DNA of 42,329 nucleotides from Aeromonas cavernicola (GCF_002795305.1 NZ_PGGC01000093.1:1-42329); one strand, 5' to 3'. Positions 9,253 through 17,875 are shown, numbered from the stretch's first letter. Notes: generated by a model not told the origin, from the sequence alone. Numbers and translations are program-made.

Positions 9253-9273
9253 GTGTGTGATAATATAACAAAA
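9253..9273. promoter_or_regulatory. Zur box in the znuA / znuCB intergenic region
   Basis: The core 9256-9270 (TGTGATAATATAACA) is a near-perfect odd palindrome centred on 9263 with one mismatch, close to the enterobacterial Zur site. It lies 29 nt upstream of the znuA ATG and about 50 nt upstream of znuC, so one bound Zur-Zn could repress both. A second AT-rich palindrome TTATATTATAA at 9282-9292 could be a -10 region or a second half-strength site. Confidence 0.75.
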
Positions 9274-9322
9274 CAACGCCCTTATATTATAACTGCCACA
9301 GTCTGTAAACCTCGGAGCTGTC

Positions 9323-10099
9323 ATGACCCAACTGGTGGAGCTAAAAGAGATCTGTCTGTCATTTGACGGGCTATCTGTGCTCGAAAAGGTCTCCTTTACC
9401 CTCAATAAAGGCAAAATCACCACACTAGTCGGGCCGAATGGTGCAGGTAAAAGCACCCTGAGTAAGTTGGTGTTAGGCCTGCTCACCCCAGATTCAGGCC
9501 ACATCATCCGCAACCGAGATCTACGAATAGGATATGTACCTCAGCGCCTCTATCTTGATCCCACCTTGCCGCTGACAGTGCGTCGCTTCCTACAACTAGG
9601 TAAAAATGGCCGGCTATCCATCGAAGAAGCGCTTGCTCGAGTAGGTGCTGAGGGATTACTGGAAAATCGGATGCAGAAGCTCTCCGGTGGTGAGATGCAG
9701 CGGGTATTATTAGCCCGCGCGCTGCTGGTAAAGCCCGAATTATTGGTGTTGGATGAGCCAGTACAAGGCGTCGATATCAATGGCCAAATCGAGCTCTATA
9801 CACTCATCAGTCAGCTGGCGGCTGAGCTCAACTGCGCGGTATTGATGGTCTCACATGACCTACATCTGGTGATGGCCAGCACCCATGAGGTGATCTGCCT
9901 CAATCGCCACATCTGCTGTCACGGTGCCCCAGAGAGCGTGGCCCGCCACCCCGAATTTGCCCGCCTGTTTGGGCGACCAGAACAAGAAGTCTTGGCGGTC
10001 TATACCCATCATCACCACTGTAACGGTGAACACCATCATCACGAACAGCAGGCCCCGATCATTCGCCTGCCTGCTCGCAACAACGCTCACAGCGAATAG
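9323..10099 (+). CDS. znuC: Zinc ABC transporter ATP-binding protein ZnuC
   Basis: ZnuC is the ATPase of the ZnuABC zinc importer. The 258-residue protein shows the Walker [10 protein letters not shown] (residues about 36-44), the Q-loop at YVPQRL, the ABC signature LSGGEMQRV, Walker B LLVLDEP and the switch His in MVSHDLH. The C-terminus is His-rich (HHHH near residue 231 and again near 240), a feature often seen in ZnuC that may sense or buffer zinc. GGAG precedes the ATG. It is followed by znuB after about 20 nt. Confidence 0.96.
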   Translation: MTQLVELKEICLSFDGLSVLEKVSFTLNKGKITTLVGPNGAGKSTLSKLVLGLLTPDSGHIIRNRDLRIGYVPQRLYLDPTLPLTVRRFLQLGKNGRLSIEEALARVGAEGLLENRMQKLSGGEMQRVLLARALLVKPELLVLDEPVQGVDINGQIELYTLISQLAAELNCAVLMVSHDLHLVMASTHEVICLNRHICCHGAPESVARHPEFARLFGRPEQEVLAVYTHHHHCNGEHHHHEQQAPIIRLPARNNAHSE

Positions 10100-10120
10100 C
10101 GCAAACAACAGGACATTTAA

Positions 10121-10900
10121 GTGGACAGTTTTCTGTTATACGCCCTAGCGGCAGGCCTTGGCATTGCCCTGTTAGCAGGCCCCCTTGGCAGCTTCGTGGT
10201 ATGGCGCAAGATGGCCTATTTTGGCGATACTCTCTCTCACGCTTGCCTCCTCGGTATAGCCCTCGGCATTCTGCTACAAGTTGATCTCACCTTGGCGGTA
10301 GTCGTCTGCTGTCTCGCCATGGCGATGCTGTTGGTGATCATGAGCGGCAACCAGCAGGTGGCCACCGATACCTTACTTGGCATTCTGGCCCACAGCGCCC
10401 TCTCACTGGGTCTGGTCGCATTGAGTTTTATGGATAACGTGCGGGTAGACCTGATGACCTATCTGTTTGGCGACCTGCTTTCCGTGCAACCGATGGATCT
10501 GCTCTGGATCTACGGTGGCGGTGCACTGGTCATGCTGACCCTATGGCGACTGTGGGACCCTCTGCTCTCCATGACCATCTCAGAAGAGTTAGCTCGCGTC
10601 GAAGGGGTGCGCGTCGATGTGCTGCGCTGCGTATTAATGCTATTGATTGGCTTAGTGATTGCCGTGGCAATGAAGTTTGTCGGAGCGCTGATCATTACAT
10701 CCTTGCTGATCATCCCCGCTGCGACCGCACGTCGCTTCAGCCAAACACCTGAGCAGATGGCCGGCTTTGCCGCGCTGATTGGCTGTCTTGCCGTGCTAAG
10801 TGGGCTAGCGCTCTCTTGGTATCAAGACACCCCTGCAGGCCCATCCGTGGTGGTTTGTGCGACCTGCCTATTTATCTTGAGCCAGTTCAAAAAAGCGTGA
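10121..10900 (+). CDS. znuB: Zinc ABC transporter permease ZnuB
   Basis: ZnuB forms the inner-membrane channel of the zinc importer. The 259-residue protein is very hydrophobic with about eight predicted membrane segments and the ABC-3 family landmarks: [16 protein letters not shown] near residues 34-49 and the later [18 protein letters not shown] segment. The start is GTG at 10121 with AGGA 8 nt upstream; it is directly behind znuC in one operon under the Zur box. Confidence 0.96.
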   Translation: MDSFLLYALAAGLGIALLAGPLGSFVVWRKMAYFGDTLSHACLLGIALGILLQVDLTLAVVVCCLAMAMLLVIMSGNQQVATDTLLGILAHSALSLGLVALSFMDNVRVDLMTYLFGDLLSVQPMDLLWIYGGGALVMLTLWRLWDPLLSMTISEELARVEGVRVDVLRCVLMLLIGLVIAVAMKFVGALIITSLLIIPAATARRFSQTPEQMAGFAALIGCLAVLSGLALSWYQDTPAGPSVVVCATCLFILSQFKKA

Positions 10901-10914
10901 CTGGCGTTTTTAAC
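10885..10914 (+). terminator. Possible terminator at the end of znuB
   Basis: An imperfect hairpin overlaps the znuB stop codon: GTT(C)AAAAA at 10885-10893 can pair with TTTTTAAC at 10907-10914, with short GCG/CG arms inside. The T-run lies in the stem, so this is a weak candidate. Confidence 0.3.
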
Positions 10915-11032
10915 ATCATGGTGCGCCTGCTCGACATCTTGCCCGCAGCCTTTAGCACCGAGCCCCTCGGCCCGTCTCAGCGAATAGGTTAAGCATCTGG
11001 TCACGTCAGCGCGGTGTTGGTAAATGACAGGG

Positions 11033-11620
11033 TTAGGGTTTGGCCAGTAAAAGGGCTACACGTTGCTGTAATGCGGGGACAACGTCCTGCGCGAACCATG
11101 GATTCTTATTGAGCCATAGCGTGTTACGTGGGGAAGGATGAGGCAGCGGCAACCAACTGGGGCCGTAATCAGCCCAGTAGCGTACCGTTTCGGTGAGCGA
11201 CTTCTTAGCCGCGGCGCGCAGGTAGTAAGCTTGCGCATACTGGCCGATAAGCAGGGTCAGCTCTATCTTAGGCAGCAGCATCAACACCCGATTATGCCAA
11301 GTCGACGCACATTCCAACCGAGGTGGGAGATCACCCGACTTACCCCGGCCGGGATAGCAAAGCCCCATCGGCATAATGGCAATGCGAGATGAGTCGTAGA
11401 AGGTGTCGCTATCCACCCCAAGCCACCGCCGCAGCCGCTCACCGGAAGGATCATCCCAAGGAATCCCGCTAGCATGAACCCGCGTCCCTGGCGCCTGCCC
11501 AATAATAAGCAGGCGAGCACTCTCCGAACCGCGAATAATCGGACGAGGCCCAAGTGGTAAATTCGCCTCACACAGACGACAAGCGCGGATTTGCGCAAAT
11601 AAACAATCAAGTCGGTTCAT
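11033..11620 (-). CDS. Uracil-DNA glycosylase family protein (probable 4Fe-4S)
   Basis: Member of the uracil-DNA glycosylase superfamily (COG1573-like), expected to remove uracil or a related damaged base from DNA; the exact substrate is unknown. Visible are the water-activating motif GQAPG (residues 41-45), the second active-site motif LPHPSPRN, and four cysteines C14-x2-C17 and C88-x15-C104 spaced as in the Fe-S cluster of family 4/5 enzymes. The 195-residue length is usual. The reading frame is open to 11761, but I start at the ATG at 11620, where the family begins; upstream codons would overlap the rarD start. The ribosome-binding site is not clear. Its neighbours are not repair genes. 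It is not the ung-type family 1 enzyme. Confidence 0.85.
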   Translation of the reverse strand: MNRLDCLFAQIRACRLCEANLPLGPRPIIRGSESARLLIIGQAPGTRVHASGIPWDDPSGERLRRWLGVDSDTFYDSSRIAIMPMGLCYPGRGKSGDLPPRLECASTWHNRVLMLLPKIELTLLIGQYAQAYYLRAAAKKSLTETVRYWADYGPSWLPLPHPSPRNTLWLNKNPWFAQDVVPALQQRVALLLAKP

Positions 11621-11721
11621 CCACACAATGGTAACAGAAGTGCCCTCTGTTCTCGCTTGTGAAAGAAGGCACAGATACTTATGATGCGGCCACAGATGTT
11701 TAATGTAGTAAACGATCAAAG

Positions 11722-12603
11722 ATGAAGAACTGGATGGGCACAAGCAGCGCAGCCCTCTCATTCGTGCTGTGGGGGATGTTGCCTCTTTATTACCAGTTCA
11801 TGCCTGAGGTCAACATGTGGGAGCTGCTCTCCCAGCGGATACTCTGGTCAGCCGTGCTGCTTGGCGGCATGTTCATGCTGCTGGGCCGTCATCTGCCTTG
11901 GGATCGTCTACGTAGTGAGCCCTATCAGCTCGGCCTGATCCTACTAGCTGGCCCCATTATGTCCATCAGCTGGTGTATGTTCACTTGGTGCTTAACCACA
12001 GGCCAAGTGCTGGCAACGAGCCTGGCTTTTTTCATGACGCCATTGTTCAACATTGTCTTCGCCCTGCTCTTCCTGCGTGAAAAACTCACACCACAAAAAT
12101 ACGTAGCCGTGGTATTAGCCTTAGTGGGTCTGGCTTACATGCTATGTTCCTACGGCCAACTCCCTTGGTTCTCGCTGATTTTAGGGGCTAACTTTGCCTG
12201 CTATGGCTTGCTCAAAAAGAAGATTCACTATGACACCGGCACCAGTCTCTATCTCGAAACACTGATCCAGCTGCCGGTAGCATTGTTACTGATTGGTTGG
12301 CTTGCATGGCATGGCGAAGGACTGTTTATCAATGGTGATGCACACGATAAATGGCTACTAATAGGGAGCGCGCCAGTGACCCTGCTGCCAGTAGCCCTGT
12401 TCTGTTATGGGGTGGTCAGAACCAGAATGAGTACCGTGGGCTTGCTGCAATATATAGAACCAAGCCTTGCATTCTTACTGGCGATTTATTGGTTCGGCGA
12501 AGTGGTGGACCCAATAAAATCGGTGGGATTCCTCTTCGTATGGGCAGGGTTGCTGGCTAGTTTACTGCCGCTGCATCGCTTTAAAACCACAGTTACGGTG
12601 TGA
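11722..12603 (+). CDS. rarD: EamA family transporter RarD
   Basis: A 293-residue inner-membrane protein with about ten hydrophobic helices, of the drug/metabolite transporter superfamily, closest to RarD (chloramphenicol-sensitivity protein). The transported substrate is unknown. It opens MKNWMGTSSAALSFVLWGMLPLYYQ, with the LSQRILWSAV and LLKKKIHYDTGTSLYLETLI segments characteristic of RarD, and the family's conserved QYIEPSLAFLLAI near the end. The ATG at 11722 lacks a strong ribosome-binding site. The 3' end overlaps the convergent solute-binding gene by 11 nt. Confidence 0.92.
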   Translation: MKNWMGTSSAALSFVLWGMLPLYYQFMPEVNMWELLSQRILWSAVLLGGMFMLLGRHLPWDRLRSEPYQLGLILLAGPIMSISWCMFTWCLTTGQVLATSLAFFMTPLFNIVFALLFLREKLTPQKYVAVVLALVGLAYMLCSYGQLPWFSLILGANFACYGLLKKKIHYDTGTSLYLETLIQLPVALLLIGWLAWHGEGLFINGDAHDKWLLIGSAPVTLLPVALFCYGVVRTRMSTVGLLQYIEPSLAFLLAIYWFGEVVDPIKSVGFLFVWAGLLASLLPLHRFKTTVTV

Positions 12604-13333
12604 TGTGATATTTGGCCAAAATGGCCTGCCATACAGGATCACTCTCCATGCGATCCGCAATGATGTTTAAGCGTGCCTGCAAGGTTGCATGGGATTTAGC
12701 GAGCAATAGATGGCGGGTAAAGCGGGACTGTGGGAGGGGTGAGACAAAAAATGCACCTTGATAGGGGGCTGAGCTAATGAAAAAACCTAAGGCTGAGCCG
12801 TTGACGGAGGTGGCATCAATCCGCCCTCGCATTAATAGATTGAGGTTAGTTTTCACCTTTTTAGCGTCATGCCGGACGAGGGTGCCTTGGGCAACGGCCT
12901 CATCAATACCTTGGTAGCGATAGCCTTCGATCCCACCGAATGACTTGCCTTTAAGGGACTCTGGCCCGTGATAAGTAATGGGGGTGGCCAATCCCGAGAG
13001 TAGCTCATTCGTATCGTGCATGATTGGACGGCTCCATAAAAAGCGCTCACCAGCAGGATCGCCAACCCATGCTGGGTTGACCCAAGCCACCATGCCATTA
13101 AATACCGGATCAGCCATCTCCTGCGCTAATCTGGCGCGATTGACTAGCCACAGCTCTAGCCGCGGTTCTCCTTGCAATTTTTCATTAAGATAGGCAACTA
13201 AATCATGGCTAAGGCCGGTATTATCATCAGTATTGAAGGGGGGATGTTGATGGTAGTCGTATAGCCGCAGCGTCTGTGCCGAGACACAGGATGACAATAG
13301 ACAGTAAATAAGCAAAGCGCACCAAACGTTCAT
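12593..13333 (-). CDS. Periplasmic solute-binding protein-like (family 3)
   Basis: A 246-residue secreted protein with the bacterial extracellular solute-binding family 3 fold, as in polar amino acid ABC receptors and in sensor domains. It has a signal peptide (about residues 1-20, ending VSAQ), then LRLYDYHQHPPFN.D, a ligand-pocket-type start, GLSHDLVAYLNEKL, and GRIDATSVNGSALGFF. I chose the ATG at 13333 because AAGGGGG lies upstream; an in-frame ATG 13 codons earlier would spoil the signal peptide. No permease or ATPase gene is adjacent, so the ligand and role are unknown; many orphan members are not true transport receptors. Confidence 0.8.
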   Translation of the reverse strand: MNVWCALLIYCLLSSCVSAQTLRLYDYHQHPPFNTDDNTGLSHDLVAYLNEKLQGEPRLELWLVNRARLAQEMADPVFNGMVAWVNPAWVGDPAGERFLWSRPIMHDTNELLSGLATPITYHGPESLKGKSFGGIEGYRYQGIDEAVAQGTLVRHDAKKVKTNLNLLMRGRIDATSVNGSALGFFISSAPYQGAFFVSPLPQSRFTRHLLLAKSHATLQARLNIIADRMESDPVWQAILAKYHITP

Positions 13334-13377
13334 TGCACCCCCTTGGCCTGTTTTTGAGTTTGGCACATCCACATCGA

Positions 13378-13719
13378 ATGAGAAAATCGACGTCAGAAAA
13401 TGTGACTGTTACGTTACTGCGCCCTTGGTTTATCTACATGGTACGCACCGCTACAGGCCTGCTTTACACCGGGATCAGTACTGATCCCATGCGGCGGCTC
13501 GGTCAGCATCAGCGCGGCAAAGGGGCCCGTGCTTTGCGGGGTAAAGGGCCGCTACAATTGGTCTGGCAACAGCAGGTGAGTGACCAGCGTACCGCCTTGC
13601 GCTTGGAATATCAGCTCAAACGACAACCTAAAGCATTTAAAGAGCAGTTAGTGCAATATCCAACCCTGTGGCAAGAGCGTGATTTGGCTACCACCCTGCT
13701 ATGCAGCATCACCCAGTAA
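13378..13719 (+). CDS. GIY-YIG nuclease superfamily protein (YhbQ-like)
   Basis: A small protein (about 113 residues from this start) of the UPF0213/YhbQ group of GIY-YIG endonuclease-like proteins. Seen are the core WFIYMVRT, LYTGISTDPMRRLGQH (the YIG-like TGI and the catalytic-type Arg), then GKGARALRGKGPLQLVW, and a LRLEYQLKR segment with the metal-binding-type Glu. The start is uncertain: ATG at 13378 gives 15 extra residues before the conserved PWFIY; the ORF is open from 13333 and no clear ribosome-binding site marks a start. YhbQ has been linked to nucleic-acid handling, but the role here is not known. Confidence 0.85.
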   Translation: MRKSTSENVTVTLLRPWFIYMVRTATGLLYTGISTDPMRRLGQHQRGKGARALRGKGPLQLVWQQQVSDQRTALRLEYQLKRQPKAFKEQLVQYPTLWQERDLATTLLCSITQ

Positions 13720-13816
13720 CATCGCGACGGGAAGGTAACGTCTCATTATTATGTCCAGCACAGCCAACAGGCTCTCTTTACCTGATCAACCCCAGCCAAC
13801 CGGCAAGATAGGTCCT

Positions 13817-14107
13817 ATGACTCAACCCATTGATACTACCGCCAGCTGCCAGAACTGCGAGGCCTGCTGTTGTCGCCTAGAAGTGATGCTGTTTACCGAT
13901 ACCGGCGTACCAGACCGTTACATCGAAGAGCGGGAAGGCGAGGTGCCAGTGATGCGCCGCTTAGACGATGGTTGGTGTGCGGCGCTCGACCGCAACACCA
14001 TGATGTGCCGCATCTATGAAGTGCGGCCCCTGATCTGCCGCGAATTTGAAATGGGTGAGCCCGATTGCCTTGATGAGCGAGAGCGCTGGTTAATCACGTT
14101 AAGCTAA
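13817..14107 (+). CDS. YkgJ family cysteine cluster protein
   Basis: A 96-residue cytoplasmic protein of the YkgJ/UPF0153 type that binds zinc or an iron-sulfur cluster through clustered cysteines; its biochemical role is not established. C11, C14, C17, C18 and C19 (CQNCEACCC) are near the N-terminus, with C54, C64, C74 (PLICREFEMG) and C84 further on; the YEVRPLICREF pattern is the family hallmark. I prefer the ATG at 13817, preceded by AGGT; the ATG at 13751 would add 22 residues. Its 3' end overlaps the convergent yjiA-like gene by 14 nt. Confidence 0.87.
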   Translation: MTQPIDTTASCQNCEACCCRLEVMLFTDTGVPDRYIEEREGEVPVMRRLDDGWCAALDRNTMMCRIYEVRPLICREFEMGEPDCLDERERWLITLS

Positions 14108-15119
14108 TCTTGATGTCCACCTCGGTCGCAGCAAACTCGGCGCGCAAGTTGGCAAGCGGCAGATGCCGACCGATGATCACCAGCGTGGAGCGAGGCGTTT
14201 GATCGCCCCAGGGCGAGCCATAATCAAACCCCACCACCTTATGCACTCCCTGCACGATCAGACGACGCGGCTCACCAGCAATGGCCAGTATCCCCTTGTA
14301 GCGCAGCATGTCGTTGCCATGCTGATCGATACACTGCTCCATAAAGGCACCAATCTGTTTGAGATCCAGCAATCCCCCCTCCAGCAGATGCGCGGTGATA
14401 GTGTCATGCCAAGAGCGCGCTTGTCCCGATAAGGGGGCAAATACGCTGCCACTGGCACGCACGATGCGCAACCCGCGATAAACGGGGAGCTCGTCACTGA
14501 GGGTAAACGCGGCCAGATCGAGCCACAGGGATGACGGGCACTCCCCATGCAGAACATCGAGGATCTCCGCCTTGTGGTTGATCTGTTGCAGGCGAGCTAC
14601 CACCGCCTCTCGGGTCGCATCATCCACCCGATCGCATTTACTGAGTAAAATCCGGTCGGCAAAACCCAGTTGGGCCGCCGCCACGGGGTGCTCGTCAAGC
14701 TGCTGACCGATGTGCTGGCAATCAGCCAGAGTGATCACCGCATCAAGACGCAGCGCCTCGCGCAGCCGCTCATCAACAAAAAAGGTCTGGATAATGGGGC
14801 CGGGATCGGCCAACCCGGTCGCCTCGATGATGATCCGCTCAAAGGCAATCTCACCCTGCGCGCGGCGATCCAGTAGATCACTGAGTGCCGTGGCAAACTC
14901 CCCCCGCACGCTGCAACAGACACAGCCGTTGCCAAGCTCAACCACGCTGACCCCTTCCCCGCCCTCAATCAGCGCGCCATCGATATTGGCGCCGCCAAAT
15001 TCATTTTCCAAGATCGCCAGCGGCGCCCCCCGATGATGGCGCAGAAAATAGTTGAGCAGCGTGGTTTTACCGGCGCCAAGAAAACCGGTCAACAGGGTGA
15101 CCGCTATCGCCTCTGTCAT
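14094..15119 (-). CDS. yjiA: CobW family GTPase, YjiA-like
   Basis: A G3E-family P-loop GTPase of the COG0523/CobW group, which includes metal-chaperone proteins; YjiA of E. coli binds zinc and other metals and GTP. The 341-residue protein shows Walker A TGFLGAGKTT (residues 11-20), LENEFGG, the metal-binding CxCC in GNGCVCCSVRG (C66, C68, C69), the EATGLADP switch and a SKCD base-recognition motif, then a C-terminal CobW-C domain. It is the last gene of an operon after ybdD and cstA, like E. coli yjiY-yjiX-yjiA, which suggests a role connected to that uptake system; this is inferred from context. Confidence 0.9.
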   Translation of the reverse strand: MTEAIAVTLLTGFLGAGKTTLLNYFLRHHRGAPLAILENEFGGANIDGALIEGGEGVSVVELGNGCVCCSVRGEFATALSDLLDRRAQGEIAFERIIIEATGLADPGPIIQTFFVDERLREALRLDAVITLADCQHIGQQLDEHPVAAAQLGFADRILLSKCDRVDDATREAVVARLQQINHKAEILDVLHGECPSSLWLDLAAFTLSDELPVYRGLRIVRASGSVFAPLSGQARSWHDTITAHLLEGGLLDLKQIGAFMEQCIDQHGNDMLRYKGILAIAGEPRRLIVQGVHKVVGFDYGSPWGDQTPRSTLVIIGRHLPLANLRAEFAATEVDIKISLT

Positions 15120-15131
15120 GATGATTCCTAT

Positions 15132-15329
15132 CTAGCAGCAGCGCCCGCCATTCTTGCCGCCATAGCGGGCATCTTGGCGTTCGCGGAAAAATGCTTCGTA
15201 GCTCATGGGGGATTGCTCGGGATGAGTCAACCGCATGTGCTGCACATAGTTGTCGTAATCGGGCACACCGACCATCAGCTTGGCGGCCTGCCCCAGATAT
15301 TTGCCCGCCTTGGCGAGAGTATCAAACAT
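15132..15329 (-). CDS. ybdD: Small YbdD/YjiX family protein
   Basis: A 65-residue protein ([19 protein letters not shown] then [19 protein letters not shown], an [16 protein letters not shown] core and a GGRCC end) recognised as the YbdD/YjiX (DUF466) family. In E. coli one member accompanies CstA and the other BtsT, so it is probably an accessory of those carriers, but its molecular role is unknown. GGAGG lies upstream of the ATG. It is between cstA and yjiA, 12 nt before yjiA. Confidence 0.9.
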   Translation of the reverse strand: MFDTLAKAGKYLGQAAKLMVGVPDYDNYVQHMRLTHPEQSPMSYEAFFRERQDARYGGKNGGRCC

Positions 15330-15342
15330 AATGCCTCCAACA

Positions 15343-15364
15343 GGGCCCCGCCTTGGCGGGGCCC
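15343..15364 (-). other. GC-rich hairpin between cstA and ybdD
   Basis: A perfect 10-bp stem (15343-15352 with 15355-15364, loop TT) with no T-run in either direction. In the minus-strand mRNA it lies in the spacer between cstA and ybdD. It may stabilise the cstA transcript or lower expression of the downstream genes; this is inference. Confidence 0.6.
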
Positions 15365-15371
15365 ATACCGA

Positions 15372-17477
15372 TTAATGGGCTCGCGTCGGCGCTGCGCCTG
15401 CGTCGAGGTGACTGGGCATCGGCTGATAAGGTGTCTCGTTAGCGGTCGGTTGCTCATGGCGTAACGCCTTGAGTGCGGTCTTCAGAGAGAACAGCGCCAG
15501 CACCACGACCACCACCATAAAGAACAGAGTGAGACCAGCATCGAGCCGGTTATTGAACACCAGTTGGGCCAATTGCGACTCGGTATACTGGGGCGGGATG
15601 GCGCCACTGTCGATCATTCCCTGAAATTTGTTAGCAATGGCGAGGAAACCCAGTTTCGGGTTATCGCTAAACACCTTCTGCCACCCTGCCGTCATGGTGC
15701 ACAACAGTAACCAAGAGGTCGGTAACAACGCCACCCACGCGTACGCATGACGCTTCATCTTAAACAACACCACGGCACAGAGCATCAGCGCCATCCCAGC
15801 CAGCATCTGGTTGGCAATCCCAAATAGCGGCCACAGGGTATTGATGCCGCCGAGCGGATCGACCACCCCTTGGTGGAGGAAGTAACCCCACGCTAGCACG
15901 CACAGCGCCGTTGCCAACAAGTTAGCCGGCAGAGAGTCGGTGCGTTTGAGGGAGGGTGAGATGACCCCCAGCAGGTCTTGCAGCATAAAACGGGCAGCCC
16001 GAGTACCAGCATCCACCGCGGTGAGGATAAACAAGGCTTCAAACAAGATGGCGAAGTGATACCAGAAGGCTACGTTCATCAGCCCACCTAGGGCGCCGTG
16101 CAGGATGTAGGCCATCCCCACCGCCAAAGTCGGCGCCCCACCAGCACGGGCAATAATGCTCTGCTCGCCCACCTCGGTCGCGATGCGCGTCAAGGTCTCT
16201 GGGGTGATCTGGAAACCCCAGCCGCTCACCACTGCCGCGGCAGAGGCCACCACATCCGCAGTGCCTGCCGGCGCCAACACCGCTAACGGGCTGTTCATGG
16301 CAAAGTAGACACCCGGATCGATAACACAGGCCGCAACCAGCGCCATGATGGCGACAAAGGATTCCATCAACATGCCACCGTAGCCGATGAAGCAAGCCTG
16401 ATCTTCATTGGCCAGCATCTTAGGCGTGGTGCCAGAAGAGATCAGGGCATGGAAACCAGACACCGCACCACAGGCGATAGTGATAAAGAGAAACGGGAAG
16501 AGATCCCCAGCCCAAACAGGACCAGTCCCATCAATAAACTGAGTCAGCGCAGGCATCTGCAAGGTCGGCTGGGTGACTAGGATCCCGATAGCAAGCCCAA
16601 CAATAGTGCCGATTTTAAGGAAGGTAGAGAGGTAATCACGGGGAGCCAATAGCAACCACACTGGCAACACCGACGCGACAAAGCCATAACCCACCAGCAT
16701 CCAGGTCAGCTGCACCCCATCGAAATCAAAATAAGGGGCCCACGTTGCACTCTCTGCCACCCAACCGCCGGAGACAATAGCAAACAGCAGCATCACCAGC
16801 CCGATGATCGACACTTCACCGATCCGCCCTGGCCGCAAATAACGGGTATAGATCCCCATAAACAGTGCCAGCGGAATGGTGAAGGCGACGGTGTAAGTGC
16901 CCCACGGACTGTGAGTCAGCGCCTTGACCACAATCATCGCCAATACCGCTAGGATGATGACCATGATAATGAACGTGGCGATCAACGCGATCACCCCAGC
17001 CACATTGCCCATCTCCGATTTAACCAACTCACCGATGGAGCGACCATCACGGCGAGTAGACACAAACAGCACCATGAAATCTTGCACGGCCCCAGCTAAA
17101 ACCACGCCAGCCAGCAGCCAGAGCATCCCTGGCAGGTAGCCCATCTGGGCCGCAAGTACCGGTCCAACTAACGGACCCGCCCCGGCAATAGCGGCAAAAT
17201 GGTGACCAAATAGCACTTTTTTATCGGTCGGCACATAGTCCAATCCATCGTTATGACGCACCGCAGGGGTCATGCGGGTGCCATCGACCCCCAATACCCG
17301 ATGTGCGATAAACAGACCGTAATAGCGATATGCGATCAAATAGACACACACCGCCGCCACCACGATCCACAACGCATTGATTTGTTCGCCCCGATTGAGG
17401 GCAATGTAGCCAAGGGAGAAGGCGCCTATCAGCGCCATTAACCACCAGCCGAGATGTTTTCTCAGTTTGTCCATCAT
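15372..17477 (-). CDS. cstA: Carbon starvation / pyruvate transporter CstA
   Basis: A 701-residue polytopic inner-membrane carrier of the CstA/BtsT family, which includes pyruvate and peptide uptake systems induced by carbon starvation. It opens with a membrane helix, followed by NRGEQINALWIVVAA, then TPAVRHNDGLDYVPTDKKVLFGHH and FAAIAGAGPLVGPVLAAQMGY, both conserved; some fifteen or more hydrophobic segments follow and the C-terminus is a short basic/polar tail. Overall it resembles E. coli CstA more than BtsT (both are in the family), while the two downstream genes match the BtsT operon (yjiX-yjiA). The start gives MMDK, preceded by GGCGG. A CRP-like site at 17598-17613 may drive it. Confidence 0.94.
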   Translation of the reverse strand: MMDKLRKHLGWWLMALIGAFSLGYIALNRGEQINALWIVVAAVCVYLIAYRYYGLFIAHRVLGVDGTRMTPAVRHNDGLDYVPTDKKVLFGHHFAAIAGAGPLVGPVLAAQMGYLPGMLWLLAGVVLAGAVQDFMVLFVSTRRDGRSIGELVKSEMGNVAGVIALIATFIIMVIILAVLAMIVVKALTHSPWGTYTVAFTIPLALFMGIYTRYLRPGRIGEVSIIGLVMLLFAIVSGGWVAESATWAPYFDFDGVQLTWMLVGYGFVASVLPVWLLLAPRDYLSTFLKIGTIVGLAIGILVTQPTLQMPALTQFIDGTGPVWAGDLFPFLFITIACGAVSGFHALISSGTTPKMLANEDQACFIGYGGMLMESFVAIMALVAACVIDPGVYFAMNSPLAVLAPAGTADVVASAAAVVSGWGFQITPETLTRIATEVGEQSIIARAGGAPTLAVGMAYILHGALGGLMNVAFWYHFAILFEALFILTAVDAGTRAARFMLQDLLGVISPSLKRTDSLPANLLATALCVLAWGYFLHQGVVDPLGGINTLWPLFGIANQMLAGMALMLCAVVLFKMKRHAYAWVALLPTSWLLLCTMTAGWQKVFSDNPKLGFLAIANKFQGMIDSGAIPPQYTESQLAQLVFNNRLDAGLTLFFMVVVVVLALFSLKTALKALRHEQPTANETPYQPMPSHLDAGAAPTRAH

Positions 17478-17597
17478 GTGTTCCGCCGTTTTTATACATA
17501 TTTTAATAAAATCGGCTACATCTCTATAGCAATCAGCCTATTACGACAATGCTCACTACCAATAACCACGATCTGCCCCCTCACTTTTGCGCAAAAT

Positions 17598-17613
17598 TGC
17601 CAAGTAGATCACG
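17598..17613 (-). promoter_or_regulatory. Possible CRP site upstream of cstA
   Basis: TGCCA-N6-TCACG at 17598-17613 matches 7 of 10 positions of TGTGA-N6-TCACA, with the right half (AGATCACG) strong and the left weak. It lies about 120 nt upstream of the cstA ATG. CstA is cAMP-CRP activated in E. coli, which gives some prior support. Confidence 0.35.
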
Positions 17614-17760
17614 CTGTGATGGTTCAGATATCGCCGCTTGGCGCGATCGTTAATCGTTTACCCGAGATCAATTCTCATTAACTTTTTTAGCAAAATAATG
17701 AGATATGGCAGCATTTAGCACCAATTTTTCGCTTTTTAGCGACGATTTTTCTATCGCCTT

Positions 17761-17871
17761 GCCCCTCGATTCCTGCCCGCTGGATGATTGCGGTTAACAA
17801 AACGTTACTGCTATCATCCGCGCCGCTCAGCAACATTCCACCAACAGTAACGTTATCCAGCGGTAAGGGGC
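17761..17871 (+). promoter_or_regulatory. Structured leader of the PepSY gene with ribosome-site pairing
   Basis: Three nested inverted repeats frame the 5' region: GCCCCT 17761-17766 with AGGGGC 17866-17871; CCGCTGGAT 17777-17785 with ATCCAGCGG 17855-17863; AACGTTACTG 17801-17810 with CAGTAACGTT 17845-17854. All are exact. The outer right arm includes the likely ribosome-binding site AAGGGG (17865-17870), so folding could hide it. The rest of the 17478-17760 gap holds the divergent promoters and no gene; I could not assign the start of the PepSY transcript. Confidence 0.6.
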
Positions 17872-17875
17872 CTAG

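Noticed and set aside
17615-17634. A second TGTGA-N6 element near the CRP-like site.
   Set aside because: The right half (TTCAGATA region) does not match TCACA.
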